Below, piece by piece: positions 38,969-47,320 of a stretch of 64,000 bases of DNA. The notes beneath the pieces were generated by a model. The model worked only from the letters and a program-made list of their open reading frames with translations, did no database searches and was not told where the DNA came from. This DNA is from an uncultured Roseovarius sp. (lineage in GTDB: Bacteria; Pseudomonadota; Alphaproteobacteria; Rhodobacterales; Rhodobacteraceae). The first letter of the stretch is position 1. Each line of letters opens with the position of its first letter. Location of the stretch: the NCBI GenBank assembly GCA_947497295.1, contig CANMFU010000007.1, positions 1-64,000 of the forward strand, written 5' to 3'. A program made the translations under genes and the position numbers.

Positions 38969-39748
38969 TCAGCGCCCTTCAAATCGGGCGGGCCGCTTGT
39001 CCAGAAAGGCGACGACGCCTTCCTTGAAGTCGCGGGTCTGACCGCAGGCCCCCTGCAATCTGGCCTCAAGGTCCATTTGCGCGTCATGGCTGTTGTCCCA
39101 ACTGCTGCGAATTGCAGTTTTCAGATGGCGGTAGCTTTCGGTCGGTCCAGCGGCAAGGTGCCCGGCGCGGACACGCCAGTGAGCGTCAAACTCAGTATCC
39201 GGCACGGCCTCCCATATCATCCCCCAAGAGGCGGCATCCATGGCGCTGATCGGTTCGGCAAACAGTGCCGCGCCCATCGCCTTGGCCGCGCCGATCTGCC
39301 GGGGCAGCCAATAGGTGCCCCCGGCGTCGGGCATGAGGCCAATCCGCGTAAAGGCCTGCATGAAAAATGCGCTATGAGCGGCAATTACCACATCCGCTGA
39401 CAACGCAAGATTGGCGCCTGCCCCGGCCGCAGCGCCGTTGACGGCGGCGATTGTCGGAATGGAACATTCCCCGATTGCGCGTAACAGCGGCACATATTCG
39501 TCCCGCAACACGCGCTCCAGATCCAGCGCCGCAGCGCTTCCGGTATCGCCCAGATCCTGGCCCGCACAGAACGCACTGCCATTTCCGGTCATCACCAGAA
39601 CCCGCGCAGCCCGTCCGGCAACACCGACAGCATCCGCGATTTCGGCACGCATCAAGGTGTTTAGCGCATTCATTTTTTCGGGACGATTCAACCGCAGCAC
39701 TGCGATATCATCCTCGATGTCCAGCGCGATCGTTGCATAATCCTTCAT
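38969..39748 (-). CDS. enoyl-CoA hydratase/isomerase, PaaG-like
   Basis: This 259-residue crotonase-fold protein has the oxyanion-hole segments GNGSAFCAGQDLGDTGSA and AAVNGAAAGAGANLALSADV, and FTRIGLMPDAGGTYWLPRQI with the Asp used by isomerase-type members. It is closest by eye to 2-(1,2-epoxy-1,2-dihydrophenyl)acetyl-CoA isomerase (PaaG), but no other phenylacetate genes are near, so the substrate is open. It starts 7 bases after ccmH on the same strand. Confidence 0.88.
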   Translation of the reverse strand: MKDYATIALDIEDDIAVLRLNRPEKMNALNTLMRAEIADAVGVAGRAARVLVMTGNGSAFCAGQDLGDTGSAAALDLERVLRDEYVPLLRAIGECSIPTIAAVNGAAAGAGANLALSADVVIAAHSAFFMQAFTRIGLMPDAGGTYWLPRQIGAAKAMGAALFAEPISAMDAASWGMIWEAVPDTEFDAHWRVRAGHLAAGPTESYRHLKTAIRSSWDNSHDAQMDLEARLQGACGQTRDFKEGVVAFLDKRPARFEGR

Positions 39749-39755
39749 TGAGGCT

Positions 39756-40205
39756 TCATTCTTCCAAGATACCGCGCAACCGCGCAGATTCGTCCGCGCT
39801 CAGGCTTGTATCCTCCGGGAAAGCCCGGCTGCGCCTACGCACATATGCCAGCGCCACGCCCGCACCGACGAGCAGCATCGCCGGCCCCGCGAGCCACAGC
39901 GCCAGAGAGCTGCCGGTCGCGCGGGGCTCCAGTAAAACGTATTCGCCGTAGCGATCCACGATAAAATCAACCACCTCAGCGTCGCTGTCCCCGGCAGTCA
40001 GCCGGTCGCGCACCAGAACACGCAGGTCATGCGCCAGCGAGGCGTTGGAATCGTCGATATTCTCGTTCTGGCATACCAGACACCGAAGCCCCTTCGAGAT
40101 ATCGCGGGCCCGCGCCTCCAGCACCGGGTCGTCCAGTACCTCGCTCGGCTGAACCGCAGCGAGAGGGCTGGCCAGAAGACATAGGATCAAGGCAAGCCGT
40201 CTCAT
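39756..40205 (-). CDS. ccmH: cytochrome c maturation protein CcmH
   Basis: This 149-residue protein has a signal peptide (MRRLALILCLLASPLAAVQ) and the redox motif in LRCLVCQNENIDDSNASLAH (Cys-x-x-Cys), which reduces apocytochrome c haem-binding cysteines in the periplasm. One membrane helix follows at about 103-123 (LALWLAGPAMLLVGAGVALAY). It overlaps ccmF by 4 bases. Confidence 0.95.
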   Translation of the reverse strand: MRRLALILCLLASPLAAVQPSEVLDDPVLEARARDISKGLRCLVCQNENIDDSNASLAHDLRVLVRDRLTAGDSDAEVVDFIVDRYGEYVLLEPRATGSSLALWLAGPAMLLVGAGVALAYVRRRSRAFPEDTSLSADESARLRGILEE

Positions 40206-42178
40206 TCTGCCGGCACTTTCGCGCCAGGCAGCGTCTTGCGCGCGCCAGCCGCAACACGGTAGCGCCGGTCGCTAAGCGATAGGCCACCACCCAACGCCAT
40301 CAGCAACGCACCGCCCCAAATCCAGTTAGCCAACGGCTTGTAATAGCTGCGCATCGCCCAGCCGCCACCGTCTTGCGGATCACCAATGACCACATACACA
40401 TCGCGAAGAAACCCTATGTCGATCGCAGCCTCGGTCGTCGGCATATCTGCAACTTGATAATACCGCTTCTCCGGGTTCAGGATCGAAATCACCCGGTCGC
40501 CACGCGCCAGGGTGACATCGCCGATGGTTGCTTCATAGTTTGGCCCATCCTCAGACCTCACATCCGTCAGCGTCAGCGTATATCCTGACAGATCAAAGCT
40601 GTCTCCGGTAGTGACCACGCGGATATCCTCGGTCTGCCATGCCAGAACGCCGGCAATCCCGGCCATCGTTACGCCCAGGCCCGCATGCGCCACCGCCTTG
40701 CCCCAATCCGCGCGAGGCAGGCGCGTCAGTCGGCCAACGCGGCCCGAAATACTGCCTGTCCCGGTACGCGACCAAAGATCAGTCAACGCTCCGGCCACAA
40801 GCCAGGTGCCCAGCATCAGCCCAACAGGGCCCAGCAGGCTGCGCCCGCCCTGGACTGTCCAGGTAAGACCCAGCACCGCAATCGCCAACGCCGCCGCCGG
40901 CGCCAGTTTACGCAACGCACGCCGCATCTGGCCGCGCTTCCACGGCATCATTGCGCCAATAGGCAGCGCGAGGCCCAGCACGATCATGAACGGCGTGAAT
41001 GCCTTGTCAAAAAATGGTGCTCCGACCGATAGTTTACGGTCGAAAAACATCTCGGACACCAGCGGCCAGATTGTTCCGACAAAGACGACAAAAGCCGCAA
41101 CGCCAAGCAGGACGTTATTCACAAGCAGCATCGATTCCCGACTGCTGAGCGAAAAAACGCCACGTGCCTGCATTACACTGGCGCGCGCAGCGAACAATGT
41201 CAGGCCGCCCATCATGAATACAGCAGTGATGCCGAGCAGGAACATGCCTCGCTCAGGATCATTTGCGAATGCATGCACAGATGTCAGCACACCCGACCGG
41301 GTAATGAACGCGCCGATCATCGAGAAACCAAACGCGATGATGGCCAACAGGATCGTCCAGCTCTTCAGGCTTTCGCGCTTTTCCACGACAATGGCCGAGT
41401 GCAGCAGGGCGGCGGCGATCAGCCACGGCATGAAGCTGGCATTTTCCACCGGATCCCAGAACCAGAAACCGCCCCAACCCAACTCGTAGTACGCCCACCA
41501 GCTGCCCAATGCGATGCCTATGGTCAGGAAAATCCACGCGGCCAGCGTGTAGGGCCGAACCCAGCGCCCCCAAGCCGCATCAACGCGCCCCTCGATCAGC
41601 GCCGCAATTGCAAAACTGAACGTCATCGACAGGCCGACATAGCCCGCATACAAAAACGGCGGATGGAACGCGAGACCCGGATCCTGCAATAGCGGGTTCA
41701 GATCGTTCCCGTCGAGCGGCGGCATTGCCAGCCGCAAAAACGGGTTCGAGGTGAAGATGATAAAGGCCATAAACGCAACCCCGATCATTGCCTGAACCGC
41801 CAGCACGCGCGCCCGCAGGCTGGGCGGCAGGTTGCCTCCAAACCATGCAGCACAGGCGCCAAACAGCGCAACGATCAGCACCCATAGAAGCATGGAGCCC
41901 TCGTGATTGCCCCAGACGCCGGTAATTTTGTACAGCATCGGTTTGGCCGAGTGGCTGTTGAGCGTCACCAAGCGCAGCGAGAAATCCGAGACTACAAAAG
42001 CATACGTCAGCGCCGCGAAAGAGACACCGATCATGATGAATTGCAGACCTGCCGCTGTGTCGCCCACGGCCATCCACCCACTCCAGCGCTTTTGCGCTCC
42101 GACTAGTGGGACGATGGCCTGAACGCACGCGATGGCGAAGGCAAGAATAAGGGCGAAATGGCCAAGCTCTGTAATCAT
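40202..42178 (-). CDS. ccmF: haem lyase CcmF of cytochrome c maturation
   Basis: This 658-residue polytopic protein joins haem to apocytochrome c. The tryptophan-rich WWD domain is present (ELGWGGFWFWDPVENASFMP), as are the flanking histidine-bearing parts (LYKITGVWGNHEGSMLLWVL; LLHSAIVVEKRESLKSW). More than ten membrane helices and a periplasmic domain near the C terminus are seen. It works with CcmH, whose gene overlaps it. ccmE, which delivers the haem, lies upstream beyond a lysis cassette. Confidence 0.96.
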   Translation of the reverse strand: MITELGHFALILAFAIACVQAIVPLVGAQKRWSGWMAVGDTAAGLQFIMIGVSFAALTYAFVVSDFSLRLVTLNSHSAKPMLYKITGVWGNHEGSMLLWVLIVALFGACAAWFGGNLPPSLRARVLAVQAMIGVAFMAFIIFTSNPFLRLAMPPLDGNDLNPLLQDPGLAFHPPFLYAGYVGLSMTFSFAIAALIEGRVDAAWGRWVRPYTLAAWIFLTIGIALGSWWAYYELGWGGFWFWDPVENASFMPWLIAAALLHSAIVVEKRESLKSWTILLAIIAFGFSMIGAFITRSGVLTSVHAFANDPERGMFLLGITAVFMMGGLTLFAARASVMQARGVFSLSSRESMLLVNNVLLGVAAFVVFVGTIWPLVSEMFFDRKLSVGAPFFDKAFTPFMIVLGLALPIGAMMPWKRGQMRRALRKLAPAAALAIAVLGLTWTVQGGRSLLGPVGLMLGTWLVAGALTDLWSRTGTGSISGRVGRLTRLPRADWGKAVAHAGLGVTMAGIAGVLAWQTEDIRVVTTGDSFDLSGYTLTLTDVRSEDGPNYEATIGDVTLARGDRVISILNPEKRYYQVADMPTTEAAIDIGFLRDVYVVIGDPQDGGGWAMRSYYKPLANWIWGGALLMALGGGLSLSDRRYRVAAGARKTLPGAKVPAE

Positions 42179-42257
42179 GCCCCCTGTATAACCCGCGCGT
42201 CGCCCTTAGACCAAGGGAATCGGACGCGCGGGGCGGATCAGATTGTCGCGGGTCTTG

Positions 42258-42833
42258 TCAGCGGTTGCGCCCTCGCCACGCTTGGAGCGCTGGATTGGCC
42301 TCCGGCTTTGTTACGGTCAGGGCATCATCGGCATCACTCCACGTATCCGCAGCGAGCGGGCGCGTCGGATGCGCGCGCTCCAGCGCCTCTATGCTGGCCG
42401 CGATATGCGGCGCGCGCGCAGCGCTTTGAAGGATTGATGCCTGGAAGTTCTGGCCTTTGAATTGATGTCGCGCCCCGAAATAGAACGACACAATCACGCC
42501 CAAAAGCCACCAAAGCGGTTCAGGCACCAGTGCGATGCCCTGCATACGCGCGGCAAACCAGACCGGATCGACCATGGCCGCGATGAACAGACCCATCGTG
42601 CCCAAGGCCATCGCCGGACGCGGCAATCGGTTAAGTCCATCCATGAAGCGATCAAACCAACCCGTTCGGGCAAGGGAAAATTCACCTTGAAACTGGCCGA
42701 GCGCTGCACCCCGCTCGAATGACTGCCTTGCTGCACCGGCCTCGGCATTTTCCCGAAAGACCTCTGCCGTGCGTGCGACCACGTTGCGATTGTTGCCGAA
42801 AAGTGTTGATAGGATCTGGCCGATCAATCCCAT
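42258..42833 (-). CDS. holin-like membrane protein of gene-transfer-agent type
   Basis: This 191-residue protein starts MGLIGQILSTLFGNNRNVVA, followed by an amphipathic part and two to three hydrophobic segments at about 75-130 (MALGTMGLFIAAMVDPVWFA, LWWLLGVIVSFYFG), then an Ala-rich soluble tail. It overlaps the endolysin gene by 10 bases, and such a pair is the lysis cassette that frees gene transfer agents in Rhodobacter capsulatus. It should form pores in the inner membrane that let the endolysin out. The 3TM-holin call rests on layout and neighbour rather than a strong motif. Confidence 0.75.
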   Translation of the reverse strand: MGLIGQILSTLFGNNRNVVARTAEVFRENAEAGAARQSFERGAALGQFQGEFSLARTGWFDRFMDGLNRLPRPAMALGTMGLFIAAMVDPVWFAARMQGIALVPEPLWWLLGVIVSFYFGARHQFKGQNFQASILQSAARAPHIAASIEALERAHPTRPLAADTWSDADDALTVTKPEANPALQAWRGRNR

Positions 42834-43435
42834 TTTGCAACCCTTTCGCCAAATTCTGCGTCGGTCATGTGATAACGCGCGGACATGAATGATTCGGCGC
42901 GCCTGATCCACCCCCCCTTGGCGCCAGCGCGCGTGCGGGCGAATTTTCGGCTTGCCGGACGCCGGTCAGCAAGGCGCAGGTAGTAGTTGCGCCGCGCTAT
43001 CGCATAGGCATCGGCAAGATGCCCCGGCGCGGCGCGCGCGGCGGCATCGGCGGCATCGGCCGTCTGAGGGCCAATGACCCCATCCACCGCCACATCCTGG
43101 CCCATCTGGCGCAATAGCCGCTGAAGTATTTTCACTGCGTTCGCGCCTGCGTTTACATACATATCAAACACGCTGGCGCGCAGCACTACGGGCAGACGTT
43201 CGATTCCGGGGCGATTGTAATAATGCTGGATGAAGATTCGCTCAGCCTCGACGCGGGTCAGTTGCCGCACGTCACCCGCGTCGATCTGGCCGTCGCCGTT
43301 CAGATCCAGCCCAAGACGGCGCATTGTATGCACCGTCACGCCGTGATTAGTCGGGCCGCCGGGATCGTCCGGATCGTTCACATAGCCACCCTCGCGAGCG
43401 ACGATTTCACGAGCGATTTCGTGTACTTGGTCCAT
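42824..43435 (-). CDS. GH108-family endolysin (N-acetylmuramidase), gene-transfer-agent type
   Basis: This 203-residue peptidoglycan hydrolase has the GH108 catalytic start IVAREGGYVNDPDDPGGPTN with the general-acid Glu in EGGY, then HYYNRPGIERLP and SVFDMYVNAGANAVKILQRL. The peptidoglycan-binding part (VDGVIGPQTADAADAA) follows. A short insert DLNGDGQIDAGDV has the spacing of a calcium-binding EF-hand or dockerin loop. It has no signal peptide, as expected when a holin releases it. It lies between ccmE and ccmF in a co-oriented run. Confidence 0.88.
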   Translation of the reverse strand: MDQVHEIAREIVAREGGYVNDPDDPGGPTNHGVTVHTMRRLGLDLNGDGQIDAGDVRQLTRVEAERIFIQHYYNRPGIERLPVVLRASVFDMYVNAGANAVKILQRLLRQMGQDVAVDGVIGPQTADAADAAARAAPGHLADAYAIARRNYYLRLADRRPASRKFARTRAGAKGGWIRRAESFMSARYHMTDAEFGERVAKWD

Positions 43436-43499
43436 GCCACCGCCTTTGCTTTCATCGGCAGTGGTTTATCCCCTGCCCACGGCGGAAGGTGGCCTGAAG

Positions 43500-43507
43500 G
43501 TGGTTAA
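43500..43507 (-). promoter_or_regulatory. possible CtrA half-site upstream of the endolysin
   Basis: TTAACCAC on the minus strand matches the CtrA half-site TTAACCAT at 7 of 8 positions, 64 bases before the endolysin start. CtrA controls gene-transfer-agent lysis in Rhodobacter. The full TTAA-N7-TTAA form is absent, so the call is weak. Confidence 0.2.
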
Positions 43508-43515
43508 CGCGGCGC

Positions 43516-43962
43516 TTAGCTGCCGTCCGGTGCCTGATAAACGCCTTGCTCTTTCAGCGCATCAACCACTTCTTTGGGCATGTATGTTTCGTCATGCTTG
43601 GCCAAAATCTCGGTCGCACGGAAGGTCGCGCCATCATAGCTGCCAAGCCCGACCATACCCTGATCTTCGCCGAACAGATCCGGCAGGACGCCCACATAGC
43701 TGACCAGAACAGTGGCCCCACCATCTGTCACACCAAAGCGAATCTCTGCGCCGTCGCCGCGCTTGAGGCTGCCCGATTCAACCAGGCCCCCGATTCGAAA
43801 CACTTCGCTTGGTCCCGGCGGATCAGCGACGACCTCGCTCGGCGAACGGAAAAAGTTGATCCCGTCCTGCATCGCATATCCAATCAGAACGGTCGACAGG
43901 ATCAGCGCAAGGGCTGCGACCGAGATGATCTGCACTCTGCGCTTTTTCTTTAGCGATTTCAT
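43516..43962 (-). CDS. ccmE: periplasmic haem chaperone CcmE
   Basis: This 148-residue protein has one N-terminal membrane helix (VQIISVAALALILSTVLIGYA) and an OB-fold domain. The covalent haem ligand is the His of ILAKHDETYMPKEV, with the Tyr four residues on as axial ligand. It carries haem from CcmABCD to CcmF/H. Upstream on the same strand is argC, 30 bases away. Confidence 0.95.
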   Translation of the reverse strand: MKSLKKKRRVQIISVAALALILSTVLIGYAMQDGINFFRSPSEVVADPPGPSEVFRIGGLVESGSLKRGDGAEIRFGVTDGGATVLVSYVGVLPDLFGEDQGMVGLGSYDGATFRATEILAKHDETYMPKEVVDALKEQGVYQAPDGS

Positions 43963-43992
43963 AGTTCTGCCTCGCCTTCTTTACAGTTTCAA

Positions 43993-45021
43993 CTATGGGA
44001 AAACCGGGGCCAGCATCAAACCTGCCGCCTCATCTTCACCTAACATCAGGTTCGCGTTCTGCAAGGCCTGCCCGCTGGACCCCTTGGTAAGATTATCGAG
44101 CACCACAACCACTATAGCACGTCCCGGTACGCGGTCACCGCTGACGCCTATATGACAGAAATTGCTGCCGCGAATGTGGCGCGTGCTGGGGACTTTGCCA
44201 AACGGCAGAACCTGCAGGAACGGCTCGCCCTCATAGGCCGCCAACAGGGCGGCGTGGATCTCGGGCGCCTCACCTTTCACGTAAACAGTGGCCAGTATCC
44301 CCCTGTTTGCAGGCAATAAATGCGGCGTGAACTGCACCCGAACCGGACGCCCAGCCACCGCGCTGAATTCCTGATCGAACTCTGCCAGATGGCGATGGGT
44401 GCCGCCAACGCCATAGGCATGCGTACCCTCGCTCAGCTCTGCATGAAGCAGATTTTCCTTCAGGCTGCGGCCTGCGCCACTGACCCCTGTTTTGAGATCG
44501 ATGATGATATCGTCAAGGTCGATCAACCCGCCCGCAATCAATGGGCGCAGCGCATATTGCCCGGTGGCGGCATTACAGCCCGTCCCCGCCACCAGCCTGG
44601 CCGCGCGGATCTGCTCGCGATAAAACTCCGTCAGGCCATACACAGCCTCGGATTGGCACTCCAGCGCGGCGTGACGATTGCCATACCATTTCTCGTAAAC
44701 CGCAGGGTCGCGCAGTCGGAAATCCGCGCTGAGATCGACAATTTTCAAATCCTTTGGCAGTCCCGCGATCACCTCTTGGCTGGTGGCATGCGGCAGCGCG
44801 CAAAAACACAGATCAATGCCAGAAAAATCTATCTGATCGATGGTCACAAGGTCTGGCAGGTCCAGGTGGCGCAGATGCGGGAACACCTCTGCCATGCTTT
44901 GACCCGCCTTGGAATTGGCGGCCAGCGCGGCAATTCGCATGCTGGGGTGCGTCGCGATCAGGCGGACCAGTTCTGCCCCAGTATAGCCCGAGGCCCCCAA
45001 TATGGCGATGTTGTGCGTCAT
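43993..45021 (-). CDS. argC: N-acetyl-gamma-glutamyl-phosphate reductase
   Basis: This 342-residue NADP enzyme carries out the third step of arginine synthesis. The N-terminal cofactor motif is [20 protein letters not shown]. The catalytic Cys is in [18 protein letters not shown], a variant of the usual PGCYPT seen in part of the family. [20 protein letters not shown] and [12 protein letters not shown] follow. No other arg genes are adjacent. It starts 71 bases after murI on the same strand. Confidence 0.9.
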   Translation of the reverse strand: MTHNIAILGASGYTGAELVRLIATHPSMRIAALAANSKAGQSMAEVFPHLRHLDLPDLVTIDQIDFSGIDLCFCALPHATSQEVIAGLPKDLKIVDLSADFRLRDPAVYEKWYGNRHAALECQSEAVYGLTEFYREQIRAARLVAGTGCNAATGQYALRPLIAGGLIDLDDIIIDLKTGVSGAGRSLKENLLHAELSEGTHAYGVGGTHRHLAEFDQEFSAVAGRPVRVQFTPHLLPANRGILATVYVKGEAPEIHAALLAAYEGEPFLQVLPFGKVPSTRHIRGSNFCHIGVSGDRVPGRAIVVVVLDNLTKGSSGQALQNANLMLGEDEAAGLMLAPVFP

Positions 45022-45092
45022 GTCGTACCTTATGTCAGAGGTCGTTTAGACCGGTTCAATCGCGCGCACCATGCGGCACAGCAGCGCAAGCC

Positions 45093-45905
45093 TTACGCGG
45101 CGAGAAACTTCACCGGTCGGCGCAGAAACAGCGCCGCGCGGTCGGACACGCGGCCTGCATCCCCGGTCGTCAAATAGGTGATTCCGCCGCCCGCCCCGGC
45201 CATCGTCGAATGCCGCGCCAGATAATAAGCCAGACTGTCCGCCACCAGCGCAGGCTGCGAATAGACCGTCACGTCTGGCCCCAGCGCCTCGGCAAAGATA
45301 TCTTGCAGCAACGGATAATGCGTGCATCCCAGTACCGCCGCCTGCGGATGCGGCAATTTGCGGCGTAGTGCATCCACATGGCCGCGCACCAAGGCACCCG
45401 CCAGAATCATGTCGCCATCTTCAATGGCATCAACCACACCGCCGCAGGCCTGCGCCTCGACATCAACGCCGATGGCGCGAAACGCCAGTTCGCGCTGAAA
45501 CGCGCGCGACGCCACGGTGGCCGGCGTAGCAAACAGGGCCACATGCCGGACCGCCACCTCGCGCGGCGGCGAATTGTCGCCCCACTCCCGCTCGGTCAGG
45601 GCCTCGATCAGCGGCACGAACACGCCCAGCACCCGCTTGCCCTGCGGCACGCCCGCCTCCTGCATCCGGCGCAGCGCCGCGGCCGAGGCGGTATTGCAGG
45701 CCAGGATCACAAGATCGCAGCCGTGATCCCACAGACGCTGCACGCCCGCGCGGGTCAGATCATAGATATCATCCTGTGTGCGCACGCCGTATGGCGCATG
45801 CGCATTGTCTCCCAGATAAACCAGCGGCTGGTCCGGCATCCGCGCGGCTATGGCCTGAAGCACGGTCAGACCGCCAAGGCCGCTGTCAAAAATCCCTACC
45901 GGCAT
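45093..45905 (-). CDS. murI: glutamate racemase
   Basis: This enzyme of about 270 residues makes D-glutamate for peptidoglycan. The start [17 protein letters not shown] has the substrate-binding DSG, the first catalytic Cys is in [15 protein letters not shown] and the second in [13 protein letters not shown] 45905 has AGGAG ahead and gives the normal start; an in-frame ATG at 45938 lies upstream. The C terminus ([18 protein letters not shown]) is normal. It is the first gene of the argC-ccmE-lysis-ccmFH run. Confidence 0.95.
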   Translation of the reverse strand: MPVGIFDSGLGGLTVLQAIAARMPDQPLVYLGDNAHAPYGVRTQDDIYDLTRAGVQRLWDHGCDLVILACNTASAAALRRMQEAGVPQGKRVLGVFVPLIEALTEREWGDNSPPREVAVRHVALFATPATVASRAFQRELAFRAIGVDVEAQACGGVVDAIEDGDMILAGALVRGHVDALRRKLPHPQAAVLGCTHYPLLQDIFAEALGPDVTVYSQPALVADSLAYYLARHSTMAGAGGGITYLTTGDAGRVSDRAALFLRRPVKFLAA

Positions 45906-46086
45906 CGTGATGCTCTCCTTTGCACCTTGCGCAGGCACGGTTTAAAACGGTTGCTTGCAATGCGCCAGCCCCGGCAATGCACCACGCCACGACAGATAGT
46001 TTTCTCGCCGCGCAAATATTTTCTACATCAATGCCATTTATTTGATAATGTTGGCTTTCAATGGCATCAGATCGGATAAAACGCAT

Positions 46087-46992
46087 ATGGATTGGGATAA
46101 ACTCAGGATTTTCCACTCTGTTGCGGATGCAGGCAGTCTGACCCATGCGGGCGACCTTTTGCACCTATCACAGTCGGCGGTATCGCGCCAAGTTCGATCA
46201 CTTGAGGAATCTCTGGATACCACTCTGTTTCACCGCCATGCTCGCGGGCTGATCCTGACGGAACAGGGCGAACTGCTGTTCGACGCAACCCGCGCCATGA
46301 TGAAACGGCTGGACACCGCGACCGCCCGTATTCGCGACAGCGAAGATGAGGTTTTCGGCGAATTGCGTGTGACCACGACCATCGGATTTGGCACACTCTG
46401 GCTGGCGCCGCGTCTGGCCAAGCTTTATGAGAAATATCCCGATCTCAAAATTGATCTGATGCTGGAAGAGCGTGTCCTAGATCTGCCCATGCGAGAGGCC
46501 GATATTGCCATCCGTATGAAGGAGCCCAGCCAGGCTGACCTGATCCGCAAGCGCCTTATGAGTGTGCATATCGGGCTTTTTGCCTCACCTGACTATCTGG
46601 AGCAGTGCGGCATCCCTCAAAAGGTCGAGGATCTGTCCGAGCATCGCCTGATTTGCCAAAACGTAGGCTCCCCCCAGGTCAGCGCGGCAACCTACCTGGT
46701 CAAAGAACTCATGGCCAATGACATTTTGTCAGTCCTGCACGTGAATAATTACTTCGGCGTCCTGCAAGGAGTGATCAATAACCTGGGAATCGGCATTCTG
46801 CCCGATTACCTGACCTTCGATTTCCCAAACCTCGTCCGCGTTCTACCCGAGGTTGAGTCGGTCGAAGTGCCGGTGTACCTGGCCTACCCCGAGGAACTTC
46901 GCCATTCACAGCGCATCGCGGTGTTCAGGGACTTCGTTCAAGAAGAAATTATTGCCTACAGGAAAAACGTTAAGGAACAAAAGATTAGCTGA
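46087..46992 (+). CDS. LysR-type regulator, LsrB/VtlR-like
   Basis: This 301-residue LTTR has an N-terminal winged HTH (WDKLRIFHSVADAGSLTHAG, LSQSAVSRQVRSLEESLDT) and a periplasmic-binding-protein-like effector domain from about 90 (LRVTTTIGFGTLWLAPRLAK, EADIAIRMKEPSQADLIRKR, GIGILPDYLTFDF). By eye it is closest to LsrB/VtlR of rhizobia and Brucella, which control envelope genes, redox response and AbcR small RNAs. In Sinorhizobium and Agrobacterium the AbcR RNA genes lie beside lsrB; a predicted RNA gene lies in the same place here. ATG 46087 gives the usual MDW start. Confidence 0.85.
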   Translation: MDWDKLRIFHSVADAGSLTHAGDLLHLSQSAVSRQVRSLEESLDTTLFHRHARGLILTEQGELLFDATRAMMKRLDTATARIRDSEDEVFGELRVTTTIGFGTLWLAPRLAKLYEKYPDLKIDLMLEERVLDLPMREADIAIRMKEPSQADLIRKRLMSVHIGLFASPDYLEQCGIPQKVEDLSEHRLICQNVGSPQVSAATYLVKELMANDILSVLHVNNYFGVLQGVINNLGIGILPDYLTFDFPNLVRVLPEVESVEVPVYLAYPEELRHSQRIAVFRDFVQEEIIAYRKNVKEQKIS

Positions 46993-47004
46993 CATTTTTT
47001 TAAT

Positions 47005-47025
47005 GCTATGCGTCTATTGCATAGC
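47005..47025. promoter_or_regulatory. LysR-box palindrome upstream of the predicted small RNA
   Basis: GCTATGC (47005-47011) and GCATAGC (47019-47025) form a perfect dyad with 7-base arms and spacer. T at 47009 and A at 47021 enclose exactly 11 bases, the T-N11-A form of LysR-type boxes. It lies 12 bases after the LysR stop and 50-70 bases before the likely start of the RNA. It has no T-run, so it is not a terminator. Confidence 0.55.
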
Positions 47026-47069
47026 GGCCATGACGCTCTTTTGAGTTATTTTTCTTGATTGGTATGGAA

Positions 47070-47168
47070 ACAAGCTCTAATTGCTGCTTTGACGGGAACG
47101 CCGCTACGGTGTTTCCTTCATACCTCCCTGTTGGACTATGGCCGAGCTTAGTGCTCGGCCTTTTTTTT
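47070..47168 (+). ncRNA. predicted AbcR-like trans-acting small RNA
   Basis: A non-coding stretch with the build of an Hfq-type small RNA. First comes a strong hairpin, GGGAACGCCG (47094-47103) pairing with CGGTGTTTCC (47107-47116) over CTA with two G-U wobbles. Next is a single-stranded part holding CCTCCC (about 47123-47128), complementary to the Shine-Dalgarno. Last is a perfect terminator, GGCCGAGC/GCTCGGCC plus eight Ts (47140-47168). The start near 47070 is estimated from promoter-like elements (TTGATT at 47055-47060, weak -10). Its place right behind an LsrB-like gene is that of the AbcR RNAs in rhizobia, which silence ABC-transporter mRNAs by anti-SD pairing. Family membership is inferred. 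Confidence 0.65.
47140..47168 (+). terminator. intrinsic terminator of the predicted small RNA
   Basis: GGCCGAGC (47140-47147), loop TTAGT, GCTCGGCC (47153-47160), then TTTTTTTT. The stem is perfect and the T-run uninterrupted, so this is among the strongest terminators in the window. Confidence 0.95.
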
Positions 47169-47257
47169 GTCCCGTAAAGGTGCAGTGTTGTTCGGAGACA
47201 CAAGATCGGATCATTCGAAACATGATCTTCTCTCAACTCTGACGTTACCAAAATCAG

Positions 47258-47285
47258 AAAACCGGGCGTGACCATAGTCCGCCCG
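47258..47285 (-). terminator. intrinsic terminator of the DUF4167 gene
   Basis: On the minus strand CGGGCG (47285-47280) pairs with CGCCCG (47268-47263) over an 11-base loop, followed by GTTTT. It lies 36 bases past the stop of the DUF4167 gene. Confidence 0.6.
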
Positions 47286-47320
47286 ACTTACGTTGAAGTG
47301 TCTGGAAACTGCGGGTATCG

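Noticed and set aside
43500..43519. TTAA...TTAG pair as a full CtrA site
   Set aside because: The spacing is 8 rather than 7 bases and the second half is imperfect; only the TTAACC half was kept as a weak candidate.
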